In this document: positions 1-6,553 of the stretch, piece after piece
How the letters are laid out: each line of letters begins with the position of its first letter
Numbering within the stretch: the stretch's first letter is position 1
Source: DATDCV01 sp036524155
Lineage (GTDB): Bacteria > Verrucomicrobiota > Verrucomicrobiia > Limisphaerales > UBA8199
DNA: 7,728 nucleotides
Direction: 5' to 3'
NCBI GenBank assembly: GCA_036524155.1
Contig: DATDCV010000227.1
Span: 1 to 7,728 of the forward strand
Position numbers and translations under genes: made by a program
Notes under the pieces: generated by a model
What the model saw: the letters and a program-made list of their open reading frames with translations, nothing else
What the model was told of the DNA's origin: nothing
Databases searched by the model: none

Positions 1-374
1 CTGATGTGGAGAAAGGTAAGGGCGCTAAACCCCACGGCAAACGCCAGCACGCTGCGGGTTTCAGGCGACTCGATCTGCAGCCACCCAAAGACCGGGCCGA
101 GCAAGGCGACGAACACCGGCTCCCCAATCCACCCCAGGCCGAGGCTGGCGAGCGTGATGCCCAGTTGCGCGGCGCTTAAGAACGCATCGAGCCGCCCCAG
201 GATGTACTCGGCCACGCGGGCGCGCCGGTGCCCCCGCAGGGCCAGCGGCCCCAATTGGGTGTCGCGCACTTTGACCAACGCGAACTCGGCGGCGACAAAG
301 AAGGCGTTCAGCAGCACCAGGACGAGCACCGCGACGACCCGCAGCACAAAATAAAGCAGCGCGTTCCAGTCCAT
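1..374 (-). CDS. CNNM/CorC-family (hemolysin-like) membrane protein, 3' end outside the window
   Basis: The visible 124 codons are the N-terminal part of a CNNM transmembrane domain. A hydrophobic helix (about residues 6-26) runs into LNAFFVAAEFALVKVR. Next come a basic stretch (RGHRRARVAEYILGRLDAFL) and the hallmark LGITLASLGLGWIGEP, all typical of the longer hemolysin-like CNNM subtype. Members usually continue with the rest of the CNNM domain, two CBS domains and a CorC/HlyC domain, to about 430-450 residues; none of that can be seen here. Proteins of this family sit in the inner membrane and are linked to Mg2+/Co2+ export or homeostasis, but the substrate of this one is unknown. The ATG at 374 follows the upstream gene's TAG by 2 bases, with a GGTG-type ribosome site inside that gene, so translation is probably coupled. 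It is the third of three tandem CNNM paralogues. The family call is firm and the function is inferred. Confidence 0.9.
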   Translation of the reverse strand, partial: MDWNALLYFVLRVVAVLVLVLLNAFFVAAEFALVKVRDTQLGPLALRGHRRARVAEYILGRLDAFLSAAQLGITLASLGLGWIGEPVFVALLGPVFGWLQIESPETRSVLAFAVGFSALTFLHI

Positions 375-376
375 GG

Positions 377-1366
377 CTACAATCGCACCTCTCCGAATAT
401 GACCTTAAGCACGTCTTCCAGGCCGATGATGCCGCTCTCCCGCCGGTCCCGGCCCAACACGATGGCGAGGTGCTGGCCACTGCGTTGGAGGCGCCGCAAC
501 GCCAGCTCGAGCCGCAGATCTTCCTCGAGAAACAACGCCGGCTTGACGAGATCACCGACGGGCCGCGCGCGAAGCGGCTCGGGATCAAACAGCACCGCGT
601 TGATATTGACAAGCCCGACGACGCGCTGGTGGCCGTCGCGCGGGGCCAACACCGGCAACCGCGTCAGATTCCGCTCACGGGCCAGTTCGAGCGCGCGGCC
701 CACCGGTTCGTCGGCGCCTACGGTAACGGCCTGGGAAAACGGGGTCATCGCCTGCCGGACAGTCAGGCTCTGCAGATCGAGCACCCGGTTAATCATCGCC
801 CGTTCCTCCGAGGTGAAGGTCTGAGCCGATTCCTGCATCAGGAGACGTAGTTCTTCGCGATTGCCGAACAGACGTCCGGTGAAGACCTTGCCGCCGCGCC
901 AGCGAAGCAGGAAATCGGAGGCCGATTCGACGGCGGCGACCAGGGGGCGCAGAACCAGGTGAACGAGCCGGAAGGGGCGCACCAGCAGGATGCACAAGCG
1001 AGTGGGATAGCTCCGAAACAGCATTTTCGGCAGCAGATCCGAGACCGCGTAGAAAACCACCGCGATGAGAAAATAGACGAGCGCAAACCAAACCGGATGC
1101 CCCTGCAGCGTGTGGTGCCACACAAAAACCAGCCAGCCCAGGATGAAGAAATTCGCCAGGGTGTTTCCGACCAGGATTGTCCAGAGAAAGTTCTCGGGGT
1201 GTTCGAGGTAATCATGCAGGAGCTTCGCCGAGCGCCGGCCCGCACGCATCTGCTGGCGGATGCGGAGGCGGCTGAGTGCGAAAACTCCCGCTTCCATGCC
1301 TGAGAGGAGGAACGAAAGCACCAGGCACACGGCGAACAGAGCCCAAATGAAGAATTCGCTGCTCAT
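377..1366 (-). CDS. CNNM-CBS membrane protein lacking the C-terminal CorC/HlyC domain
   Basis: A 329-residue member of the CNNM family and the middle gene of the tandem trio. Residues 1 to about 150 form the CNNM transmembrane domain. It keeps the SGMEAG segment (S22, E25), the VGNTLANF segment (N68) and LLPK (residues 111-114). The acidic residue before LLPK is Asp110 where the upstream paralogue has Glu. Residues 185-198 (TSEERAMINRVLDL) lead into a CBS pair covering about 200-325. In the second CBS the usual DEFGGTAG loop is replaced by GRDRRESG (304-312), although LEDVL (316-320) remains. The protein stops at FGEVRL, exactly where the CorC/HlyC domain normally follows. The clean TAG, with the next gene's ATG 2 bases on, argues against a sequencing frameshift. 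Family members act in Mg2+/Co2+ homeostasis. Here loss of nucleotide-responsive gating, or a partner role to its neighbours, is possible but unproven. Confidence 0.92.
   Translation of the reverse strand: MSSEFFIWALFAVCLVLSFLLSGMEAGVFALSRLRIRQQMRAGRRSAKLLHDYLEHPENFLWTILVGNTLANFFILGWLVFVWHHTLQGHPVWFALVYFLIAVVFYAVSDLLPKMLFRSYPTRLCILLVRPFRLVHLVLRPLVAAVESASDFLLRWRGGKVFTGRLFGNREELRLLMQESAQTFTSEERAMINRVLDLQSLTVRQAMTPFSQAVTVGADEPVGRALELARERNLTRLPVLAPRDGHQRVVGLVNINAVLFDPEPLRARPVGDLVKPALFLEEDLRLELALRRLQRSGQHLAIVLGRDRRESGIIGLEDVLKVIFGEVRL
386..394 (-). promoter_or_regulatory. Shine-Dalgarno-like site for the third CNNM gene
   Basis: On the minus strand this reads GGAGAGGTG. Its AGGTG part ends 11 bases before the ATG at 374, and the whole site lies inside the last codons of the upstream CNNM gene. 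It supports the chosen start and coupled translation. The spacing is slightly long. Confidence 0.4.
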
Positions 1367-1369
1367 GGT

Positions 1370-2608
1370 CTAGTGCTCCCGGAGTGTCTCGACCAGCAAC
1401 TCCCGCACACGGCGTTCGTCGGTTGTTTTGGCGGTCAACTTGAGGCCGCGGAAGGCCGCCGAATCGCCGGGGGCGGGCACGATTTCGAGCAGACTCATGA
1501 GCAGGCCGCCCATCGTTTCGACTTCGGGCACTTCGCCGAGCGCGGGATATTCCCGGCGGAAATCGTCGAGGCGGAGCAGGCCGTTGACGCGCCAGTTGCC
1601 GGGCCCGAGCTTTTCCAGCACAAATCCTTCCGACTGGCCCTCGCTGCGAATCCGGCCGATCAACTCTTCCAGGATATCCTCCATCGTCACGATCCCGGCG
1701 GTGCCACCGAATTCATCGAGCACAATGGCCAGGCCGCGCTGCTGGCGCTGCAGGCTCTTGAGCAACTGCAGCAGGTTCATGGATTCGGGCACGAACGACG
1801 GGAACTCGATGGCATCAGCTAGATCCACCTGCGGCTCGAGCAGCAGGGCGCGGGTATTGAGGATGCCGACAATCGTGTCGGGGGTTTCATCGAAAATCGG
1901 CAGCCGCCGGTGTTTGTGCTTCCGCGCGGCGTCGATCATCTCCTCGATGGACAAATCATCGGAGATCGCCGCCATCTGCGAGCGGGGTTTCATGACCTCT
2001 TTGACGGTCCGGCGGTCGAGGCTGATGATTTGGAGGATGATCTCCTTTTCGGATTCGGCCAGCGCGCCCTGCTGGTAAGCCATTTCAAGGAGTTCCTGGT
2101 AATCCGCATCGGTGAGCACGGTTTGGGCGGGGAGGCTTTTGGGGACGAGCGCCGAGAGGATCGCGCCGTTGATACGCTGGGCGAGGCGGCAGAGCGGCAG
2201 GCTGAAGGCAAGGATCCAGGAAAGCGGCCGCGCGATCCGGAGCGCCCATTTTTCGGGCTGGCGGACGGCCATGGTCTTGGGCAGGACCTCACACACGATC
2301 AAGACCACGGCCAGTAACACCACCAGCGTCGCAGCCAGGGGCCAGGGGCCGAGCAGCGCCATCCAGAGGGCGACAGCGAGCATCGCGGCGGCCGTCAGCG
2401 TGTTGCCAAGCGCGATCACCGCCAGCAGGTCGTGAGGCTGGGACAGTAACCGCGATGCGGCTGTGCCCCGAGGCATATCTCTCTGCGGCAGATTCCGCAC
2501 CTGCCACTTGCTGAGCGAGAACAGCGAGGTCTCGGCGAGCGAGAAGAAGAAACTCGCCCCGACAAAGACCAGAACCGCCGCCAGCGCGATCAAGGGGGTT
2601 GCGGACAT
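1370..2608 (-). CDS. CNNM-CBS-CorC/HlyC protein, putative Mg2+/Co2+ transporter
   Basis: A 412-residue protein with the complete family architecture. Residues 1 to about 155 are the CNNM transmembrane domain: SLAETSLFSLSK at 23-34, ALGNTL at 66-71 and CEVLPK at 106-111. ESEKEIILQIISLDRRTVKEVM (in pieces from 185 to 206) leads into the first CBS repeat. The second CBS carries the hallmark DEFGGTAGIVTMEDILEELI (298-317). The CorC/HlyC domain fills about 325-412, with the typical NWRVNG and METMGG-like segments. Such proteins sit in the inner membrane and are associated with Mg2+ or Co2+ export; the CBS pair usually senses adenine nucleotide. The start at 2608 is preferred because MSATPLIALAAVLVF begins the first helix. 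An in-frame ATG at 2701 would add 31 residues, part of them translated from an intergenic repeat tract (SDFGFPF), and is unlikely. No strong ribosome site is seen. This is the first gene of the minus-strand trio; the next ATG is 3 bases beyond its stop. Confidence 0.94.
   Translation of the reverse strand: MSATPLIALAAVLVFVGASFFFSLAETSLFSLSKWQVRNLPQRDMPRGTAASRLLSQPHDLLAVIALGNTLTAAAMLAVALWMALLGPWPLAATLVVLLAVVLIVCEVLPKTMAVRQPEKWALRIARPLSWILAFSLPLCRLAQRINGAILSALVPKSLPAQTVLTDADYQELLEMAYQQGALAESEKEIILQIISLDRRTVKEVMKPRSQMAAISDDLSIEEMIDAARKHKHRRLPIFDETPDTIVGILNTRALLLEPQVDLADAIEFPSFVPESMNLLQLLKSLQRQQRGLAIVLDEFGGTAGIVTMEDILEELIGRIRSEGQSEGFVLEKLGPGNWRVNGLLRLDDFRREYPALGEVPEVETMGGLLMSLLEIVPAPGDSAAFRGLKLTAKTTDERRVRELLVETLREH
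1376..1380 (-). promoter_or_regulatory. Shine-Dalgarno site for the middle CNNM gene
   Basis: On the minus strand this reads GGGAG and ends 9 bases before the ATG at 1366, within the final codons of the upstream CNNM gene. Sequence and spacing are good, which fixes the start and suggests translational coupling. Confidence 0.5.
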
Positions 2609-2640
2609 GCTCGCAGCATGGGGTAAAAGCAGACGGAAGG

Positions 2641-2656
2641 GAAATCCGAAATCCGA
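2641..2656 (+). repeat. AATCCGAA-type intergenic repeat tract, copy 1
   Basis: The sequence GAAATCCGAAATCCGA contains two head-to-tail copies of an 8-base unit, AAATCCGA. It lies just upstream of the CNNM operon's first gene. The same unit recurs reversed at 2752-2807 and in this orientation at 6554-6593. It is too short to classify further. Confidence 0.6.
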
Positions 2657-2751
2657 GGACTGAAGCCAGCGAACAGGCGCGAGACGCGCGACACAGGCCA
2701 CTTCCTTCCTGCCTGCGCTCTATGCGGCTGTTTCTGCAAATGCTCCCGGTT

Positions 2752-2807
2752 TTCGGAGTTCGAACTTCGGATTCCTTTCGGACTTCGGACTTCGGATTTC
2801 GGGCTTC
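2752..2807 (-). repeat. AATCCGAA-type intergenic repeat tract, copy 2 (reversed)
   Basis: On the plus strand this 56-base tract is made of TTCGGAnTTCGGA-like units: TTCGGAGTTCGAACTTCGG, then CTTTCGGACTTCGGAC and TTCGGATTTCGGGCTTC. Read on the minus strand it is GAAnTCCGAAnTCCGAA, the unit found at 2641-2656 and 6554-6593. The repeat period is 8-9 bases with variation at one or two positions, so it is a degenerate short tandem repeat and not an exact duplication. It ends about 50 bases before the mlaE start. Confidence 0.75.
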
Positions 2808-2857
2808 TTTTGACCCCTCTAGCCAACCGGGGTGCGGTTTGTTAGGCTGGCTTCCCT

Positions 2858-3634
2858 ATGGGTTTCGCGGCCAAGTGGATTTCCGAATGGTTGGAAGGCC
2901 TGGGCCAGCTAACCTTGCTGGCCAAGGACGCGTTCAACTCGCTGTTGACGTTCAAGGTCGCCTGGCGCGACCTGCTCTATCAGATCTACTTTGTCGGCGT
3001 CAAATCGCAGTCGGTGGTGCTGATCACAGGGGCTTTTACCGGCATGGTGTTGTGCGCCCAGACCTATCTCCAGTTCCACAAGGTGAAGATGGACACCGCG
3101 ACGCTGGCGGTGGTGAGCGTGTCAATGTGCAGCGAGCTGGGGCCGGTGCTGACGGGGTTGATGGTGGCGGGGCGGGTCGGCGCTGCTTTTGCCGCCGAAC
3201 TGGGCACCATGAGGGTCACCGAGCAAATCGACGCGTTGCGGACCCTGGCAACCCATCCCGTCGATTATCTCGTAGTGCCGCGTTTGCTCGCCCTTCACCT
3301 CGCTCTGCCACTGCTGACCGCGGAGTCGATCGCCATCGGCATCGGGGGCGGGTACCTCGTTGGCGTCCATTTGCTGGGCATCGACCCAACTTATTCATGG
3401 ACCAACATGGTCCGGTACACGCACACCGCCGATGTCGCGATAGGCATGATCAAGGCCGTCATCTTCGGCGGCATTATCGCGATCATCGGCTGTTACAAAG
3501 GGATGTCCTGCGGCAACGGCGCCGAGGGGGTCGGCCGCGCGACCACCGAAGCGGTAGTCTATTCCTCCATCACCATCCTGATCTCGAACTTCTTTCTGAC
3601 GCTGTCGCTGAGCCAATTGTTTGAAGCCTTCTGA
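2858..3634 (+). CDS. mlaE: MlaE-family lipid ABC transporter permease
   Basis: A 258-residue integral membrane permease of the MlaE/TGD1 family, the usual length for the group. An N-terminal interfacial helix (about 5-40) is followed by about five membrane helices. The family signature is intact: GMVLCAQTYLQF at 62-73, SELGPVLTGLMVAGRVGAAF at 92-111, AAELGTMRVTEQIDALRTL at 112-130, and the C-terminal YKGMSCGNGAEGVGRATTEA (213-232). In this family the permease dimer binds an MlaF ATPase dimer and a ring of MlaD MCE domains in the inner membrane, moving phospholipid between the inner membrane and the outer envelope. Here mlaF and mlaD follow at 9 and 6 bases, so the core complex is encoded in order E-F-D. 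The ATG at 2858 begins the conserved N-terminus; no strong ribosome site precedes it. The direction of lipid transport cannot be told from sequence. Confidence 0.96.
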   Translation: MGFAAKWISEWLEGLGQLTLLAKDAFNSLLTFKVAWRDLLYQIYFVGVKSQSVVLITGAFTGMVLCAQTYLQFHKVKMDTATLAVVSVSMCSELGPVLTGLMVAGRVGAAFAAELGTMRVTEQIDALRTLATHPVDYLVVPRLLALHLALPLLTAESIAIGIGGGYLVGVHLLGIDPTYSWTNMVRYTHTADVAIGMIKAVIFGGIIAIIGCYKGMSCGNGAEGVGRATTEAVVYSSITILISNFFLTLSLSQLFEAF

Positions 3635-3643
3635 GCCGAACCG

Positions 3644-4390
3644 ATGATCGAAGTGCGCAACATCGATAAACGCTTCGGCTCGCACAATGTGCTCGAGCAG
3701 GTCAGCTTCCGCATCGACAAAGGCGAGTCAGTGGTCATCATCGGGCGCAGCGGCGGCGGCAAGAGTGTGCTGCTCAAGCACCTCGTCGCGCTGCTGAAGC
3801 CGGATGCGGGCCAGGTGCTCATCGAGGGCGAGGACATAGTGCCGATGAACGAGCGGCAACTGCTGCACGTGCGGCACAAGTTCGGTATGCTCTTCCAGGG
3901 GGCGGCACTGTTCGACTCGATGACGGTGGCCGAGAACATCGGCTTCGCCTTTCGCCGGGACCGTTCGCTGCCCCCGGCGGAGGTGGCGCGGCGCGTGGCC
4001 GAGGTGCTCGAGATGGTCGACTTGCCCGGCATCGAAAATAAAAACCCATCCGAGCTGTCGGGTGGCATGAAGAAGAGGGTGGGGCTGGCCCGGGCGATCA
4101 TCTACCAGCCCGAGATCGTTTTGTACGACGAGCCGACCACCGGGTTGGACCCGATCGTGTCGGACAGCATCGACCAGCTAATCCTGCGGGTCCGGGACCG
4201 CCTGGACGTGACATCGGTGGTGGTGACGCACGACATGCGCAGCGCCCGGCGGCTGGGGCAGCGCATCCTGATGCTCCATGACAGACGGATTTACGCCACC
4301 GGGACGCCGGATGAAATCTTTAACTCAAAGGACCCGATCGTGCGCCAGTTTGTCGAGGGCGTCGCGGACCCGAAAGAAGTGACCTTCTGA
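3644..4390 (+). CDS. mlaF: MlaF-family lipid ABC transporter ATP-binding protein
   Basis: A 248-residue ABC ATPase with every catalytic element present. The Walker A motif GRSGGGKS spans 34-41 (Lys40) and the Q-loop glutamine is Gln85. The signature LSGGMKKR is at 138-145, Walker B IVLYDE at 158-163 with catalytic Glu163, then the PTTGLDP D-loop, and the switch histidine is His196 (VVTHDM). The SGGMKKR form, with Met-Lys-Lys in place of the more general SGGQ-Q/R, is typical of MlaF/Mkl ATPases that pair with MlaE permeases. It hydrolyses ATP on the cytoplasmic face to drive lipid movement through MlaE and MlaD. It begins 9 bases after mlaE and ends 6 bases before mlaD, so the three are almost certainly one transcript. 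The ATG at 3644 gives the usual MIEVRNIDKRFG beginning. Confidence 0.97.
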   Translation: MIEVRNIDKRFGSHNVLEQVSFRIDKGESVVIIGRSGGGKSVLLKHLVALLKPDAGQVLIEGEDIVPMNERQLLHVRHKFGMLFQGAALFDSMTVAENIGFAFRRDRSLPPAEVARRVAEVLEMVDLPGIENKNPSELSGGMKKRVGLARAIIYQPEIVLYDEPTTGLDPIVSDSIDQLILRVRDRLDVTSVVVTHDMRSARRLGQRILMLHDRRIYATGTPDEIFNSKDPIVRQFVEGVADPKEVTF

Positions 4391-4396
4391 ACCAAT

Positions 4397-5386
4397 ATGA
4401 GCAAGTCGCGCCTGGAATGGAGAGTTGGGGTGTTTGTGTTGATCGGGCTGGTGCTGATCGCCGTGCTGTTGTTGCAGTTCAGCAAAGGGCTCACCTTTTT
4501 TCGCTCTACCTATGATATTTACCTGGAGGCCCCCAGTGTCGGCGGGCTGAAACCCAAGGCCGGCGTGCTCATGTCCGGCGTTCAGGTCGGCACCGTTTCA
4601 GATATCCGGCTGAACCCCAATGGCACCAATGTGACGATCACGCTGCGAATTTTCCGCGACTATGAAATCCACAAGGACGCCAGGTTCGTCATCGATCAGT
4701 CAGGCTTTCTGGGGGACCAATACGTGGCGATCGAGCCGACTACCAACGCTCCGGGGATCTTCGCGGACCGGGATAAAGCGGAGGCCGAACGCCCCTTCAA
4801 CCTGCAAGAGTTCACGCGCTCGGCCACCGGCTTCATTTCGCGCGTCGATGAGACCATCAAGAAGCTCAACGACGCCCTGGCGAATGTCACCCGCATCCTG
4901 CTCAACCCGACGACTTTGACCAACCTGTCCGTGATGGCCGCCAACCTGCGCAACGTGTCGGACCGCGCGTTGGTCACCGTGGAAAATATCAACGCGATTG
5001 TGGCGACCAACGAGCCCGCTCTCTCGCAATCCGCCAGCAACCTCGTGCTCTTCTCCAAGCAACTGAACGAGTTCGCCGCCCAGCTCAACGACCTCGTAGC
5101 GACCAATTCCGATGACATCGGCCAGGTCGTCAGGAATGTCGAGGCCACTTCCGACTCGCTGAAAGTGCTGATGGCGGAGCTGCAATCGGGCAAGGGCCTG
5201 GCCGGGAGTCTGATCCAGAACGAGCAGTTGGCGGCCCGCGCATCCGAGATCGCCAACAACCTGAGCATCACCACCAGCAATCTAAACCGGCTGGGCCTCT
5301 GGCGCATCCTTTGGCAGCACAAACCCCCCAACACCAATCCCCCGCCGGTGGCCGAACGATTGGACTCGCCTAAAGCCGCCCGATGA
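4397..5386 (+). CDS. mlaD: MlaD-family MCE protein, substrate-binding part of the lipid transporter
   Basis: A 329-residue protein with one N-terminal membrane helix (about 10-27), then a single MCE domain (about 38-115) ending in the characteristic FLGDQYVAIEP (104-114). The rest (about 135-300) is predicted to be mostly helical, rich in Asn, Leu and Ser with regular hydrophobic spacing, suggesting coiled coil. A GKGLAGSLIQNEQLA segment lies near 266-280, and the tail is Pro/Asn-rich (KPPNTNPPPVAE). E. coli MlaD is about 180 residues, so this protein has a long C-terminal helical extension resembling Tgd2-like and mycobacterial Mce proteins. MCE domains form hexameric rings with a hydrophobic channel for lipids in the periplasm. 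The ATG at 4397 lies 6 bases after mlaF. No lipobox or second MCE domain is present. A helical needle spanning part of the periplasm is a reasonable inference. Confidence 0.94.
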   Translation: MSKSRLEWRVGVFVLIGLVLIAVLLLQFSKGLTFFRSTYDIYLEAPSVGGLKPKAGVLMSGVQVGTVSDIRLNPNGTNVTITLRIFRDYEIHKDARFVIDQSGFLGDQYVAIEPTTNAPGIFADRDKAEAERPFNLQEFTRSATGFISRVDETIKKLNDALANVTRILLNPTTLTNLSVMAANLRNVSDRALVTVENINAIVATNEPALSQSASNLVLFSKQLNEFAAQLNDLVATNSDDIGQVVRNVEATSDSLKVLMAELQSGKGLAGSLIQNEQLAARASEIANNLSITTSNLNRLGLWRILWQHKPPNTNPPPVAERLDSPKAAR

Positions 5387-5499
5387 CACATCTTAGCGGT
5401 AACTCAAATCCAACAAGTGATGATGAGCTCGCTGCCTGATCTCAAACTGACTTTGCGATTGCTTTCATTTCGCAGCCGCCCGCATTCATCGCTCTAACT
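5387..5499 (+). other. Gap between mlaD and the PIN-TRAM gene
   Basis: These 113 bases hold no clear hairpin followed by a T-run, so no intrinsic terminator can be called after mlaD. The only open frame of note runs from ATG 5420 to TAA 5497 (25 codons, beginning MMSSLPDLKL). It has no ribosome site and is not annotated as a gene. Read-through from the mla operon into the next gene is possible. Confidence 0.35.
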
Positions 5500-6537
5500 A
5501 TGGCGCTCTGGGTCATTCGCATCCTGTTCCTGTGCTTGTGCACCACGGGAGGGTATGCCATCAGCCAGGTCCGGCCGGAGTCCGTCGGTCTGCCTTACAG
5601 CGGCCTTTTGGGCATGGCGATTGGATTCGGGTTCGGGTGGCTGCTGATCGCCATCGACGAAATGGTCAAGGGATTCTCCCTGCGCGCTTTCTCCGCCACC
5701 ACTTTTGGGCTGATCCTGGGCATGGTCGTGGCGTTGCTCATTGACCGGTCCGGACTGTTCGAGAACGTCGAAGAGAAACAACGCTGGATGATCCGCCTCT
5801 GCCTTTTCCTCGGGTTCGGTTACATCGGGATTGTGCTGGCGATGCGCAGCAACAAGGAAGATTTTTCGCTCATCATTCCTTACGTCCGGTTTGCTCCCCA
5901 AAACAAGCCGGACAATTTGTTGATCCTCGACACCAGCACCATCATCGATGGCCGCATCGCCGACCTGATCGAGGCTAATTTCATCGAGGGCCTGATTGTC
6001 GTGCCCCGGTTTGTGCTCAAGGAATTACAGCAGATTGCCGATTCGCCTGACCCGATCAAGCGGGCACGCGGGCGACGCGGCCTGGACGTGCTCAATCGGA
6101 TTCAGCGCAACACCCGCAACGAGGTCAGAATCCACGACGGCGATTTCCCGGAAGAGAAGGAAGTGGACAGCAAGCTGGTGCGATTGGCGCGGAACCTGAA
6201 CGCGAAGCTCTATACCAATGACCATAATTTGGGAAAGATCGCGGAGCTGCAGTCGGTCAACCACGTCAACATGCACGAGCTGGCGAAGTCGATGCGTGCC
6301 GTGCTGCTGCCGGGCGAAGTGGTGACCTTGCGCATCGTCCGCGAGGGCAAGGACAAAGGGCAGGGGATCGGGTATTTGCCGGACGGCACGATGGTAGTTG
6401 TCAACCGGGCGCAGCAGTGTGTTGGCCAGCAAGTCGACGCGCAGGTGCAGAGTTTGCTCCAAACCGGCGCCGGGGTCATTATTTTCGCCGAGTTGAAGCA
6501 AGCCCAGCCGATAGCCACTGAGCCGGTCGCACCGTGA
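5500..6537 (+). CDS. YacL-type membrane-anchored PIN-TRAM domain protein
   Basis: A 345-residue protein with four predicted membrane helices (about 5-23, 33-53, 64-82, 98-115), a cytoplasmic PIN nuclease domain (about 139-262) and a C-terminal TRAM domain (about 268-332). The PIN acidic residues are all visible: Asp144 in LILDTSTIIDGR, Asp150, Glu175 in VLKELQQ, Asp223 in EVDSKL and Asp241 in YTNDHNL. The TRAM part starts at LLPGEVVTLRIVREGKDKGQ and continues GIGYLPDGTMVVV. This is the architecture of Bacillus YacL and of similar proteins in many phyla. PIN domains are Mg2+-dependent ribonucleases and TRAM binds RNA, so an RNase acting at the inner membrane is expected, though the physiological substrate of this group is not known to me. 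It is not a toxin-antitoxin PIN: it is long, membrane-bound and has no antitoxin gene beside it. The ATG at 5500 starts the first helix; no ribosome site is evident. Confidence 0.93.
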   Translation: MALWVIRILFLCLCTTGGYAISQVRPESVGLPYSGLLGMAIGFGFGWLLIAIDEMVKGFSLRAFSATTFGLILGMVVALLIDRSGLFENVEEKQRWMIRLCLFLGFGYIGIVLAMRSNKEDFSLIIPYVRFAPQNKPDNLLILDTSTIIDGRIADLIEANFIEGLIVVPRFVLKELQQIADSPDPIKRARGRRGLDVLNRIQRNTRNEVRIHDGDFPEEKEVDSKLVRLARNLNAKLYTNDHNLGKIAELQSVNHVNMHELAKSMRAVLLPGEVVTLRIVREGKDKGQGIGYLPDGTMVVVNRAQQCVGQQVDAQVQSLLQTGAGVIIFAELKQAQPIATEPVAP

Positions 6538-6553
6538 GAATGCCCGGGAGATT

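Larger units (their letters stand above)
2609..2857. promoter_or_regulatory. Divergent intergenic region between the CNNM and mla operons
   Basis: These 249 bases separate divergent operons, so promoters for both must lie here or inside the flanking repeats. Near each end there is a tract of AATCCGAA-like repeats in opposite orientation. Between them are small inverted repeats (GCGC...GCGC around 2677-2689, CAGGC...GCCTG at 2694-2715). A TTGACC at 2810-2815 could be a -35 element for mlaE, but nothing close to TATAAT follows at 16-18 bases, so I do not call a promoter. No gene is supported inside the gap. Confidence 0.45.

Noticed and set aside
61..612. A 183-codon minus-strand open frame and a 198-codon plus-strand frame in the CNNM genes
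   Set aside because: Both are rich in Arg, Ser and Ala, show no family motifs, and overlap the two CNNM genes whose frames are clear.
2609..2701. N-terminal extension of the 412-residue CNNM protein to an ATG at 2701
   Set aside because: The extra 31 residues include translated repeat sequence and have no family counterpart; the Met at 2608 directly precedes the first membrane helix.
2694..2715. CAGGC...GCCTG hairpin in the divergent gap
   Set aside because: A 5-pair stem with a 12-base loop and no T-run; too weak and common in GC-rich DNA to be called a terminator or operator.
2752..2807. The repeat tract as a CRISPR array
   Set aside because: Units are 8-9 bases with no spacers of constant length and no cas genes; it is a degenerate short tandem repeat.
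2821..2852. Hairpin AGCCAAC...GTTAGGCT just before mlaE
   Set aside because: It needs a bulge and competes with an alternative AGCCA/TGGCT pairing; there is no evidence of a riboswitch or attenuator.
2599..3624. A 341-codon plus-strand open frame overlapping mlaE
   Set aside because: It runs through the intergenic repeat (giving SDSFRTSDFGFRASF) and then covers mlaE in another frame with an Arg-rich, low-complexity product. mlaE has clear family motifs over the same DNA.
5500..6537. Reading the PIN protein as a toxin of a toxin-antitoxin pair
   Set aside because: It is 345 residues with four membrane helices and a TRAM domain, and no small antitoxin gene lies beside it; this matches YacL-type proteins, not VapC.
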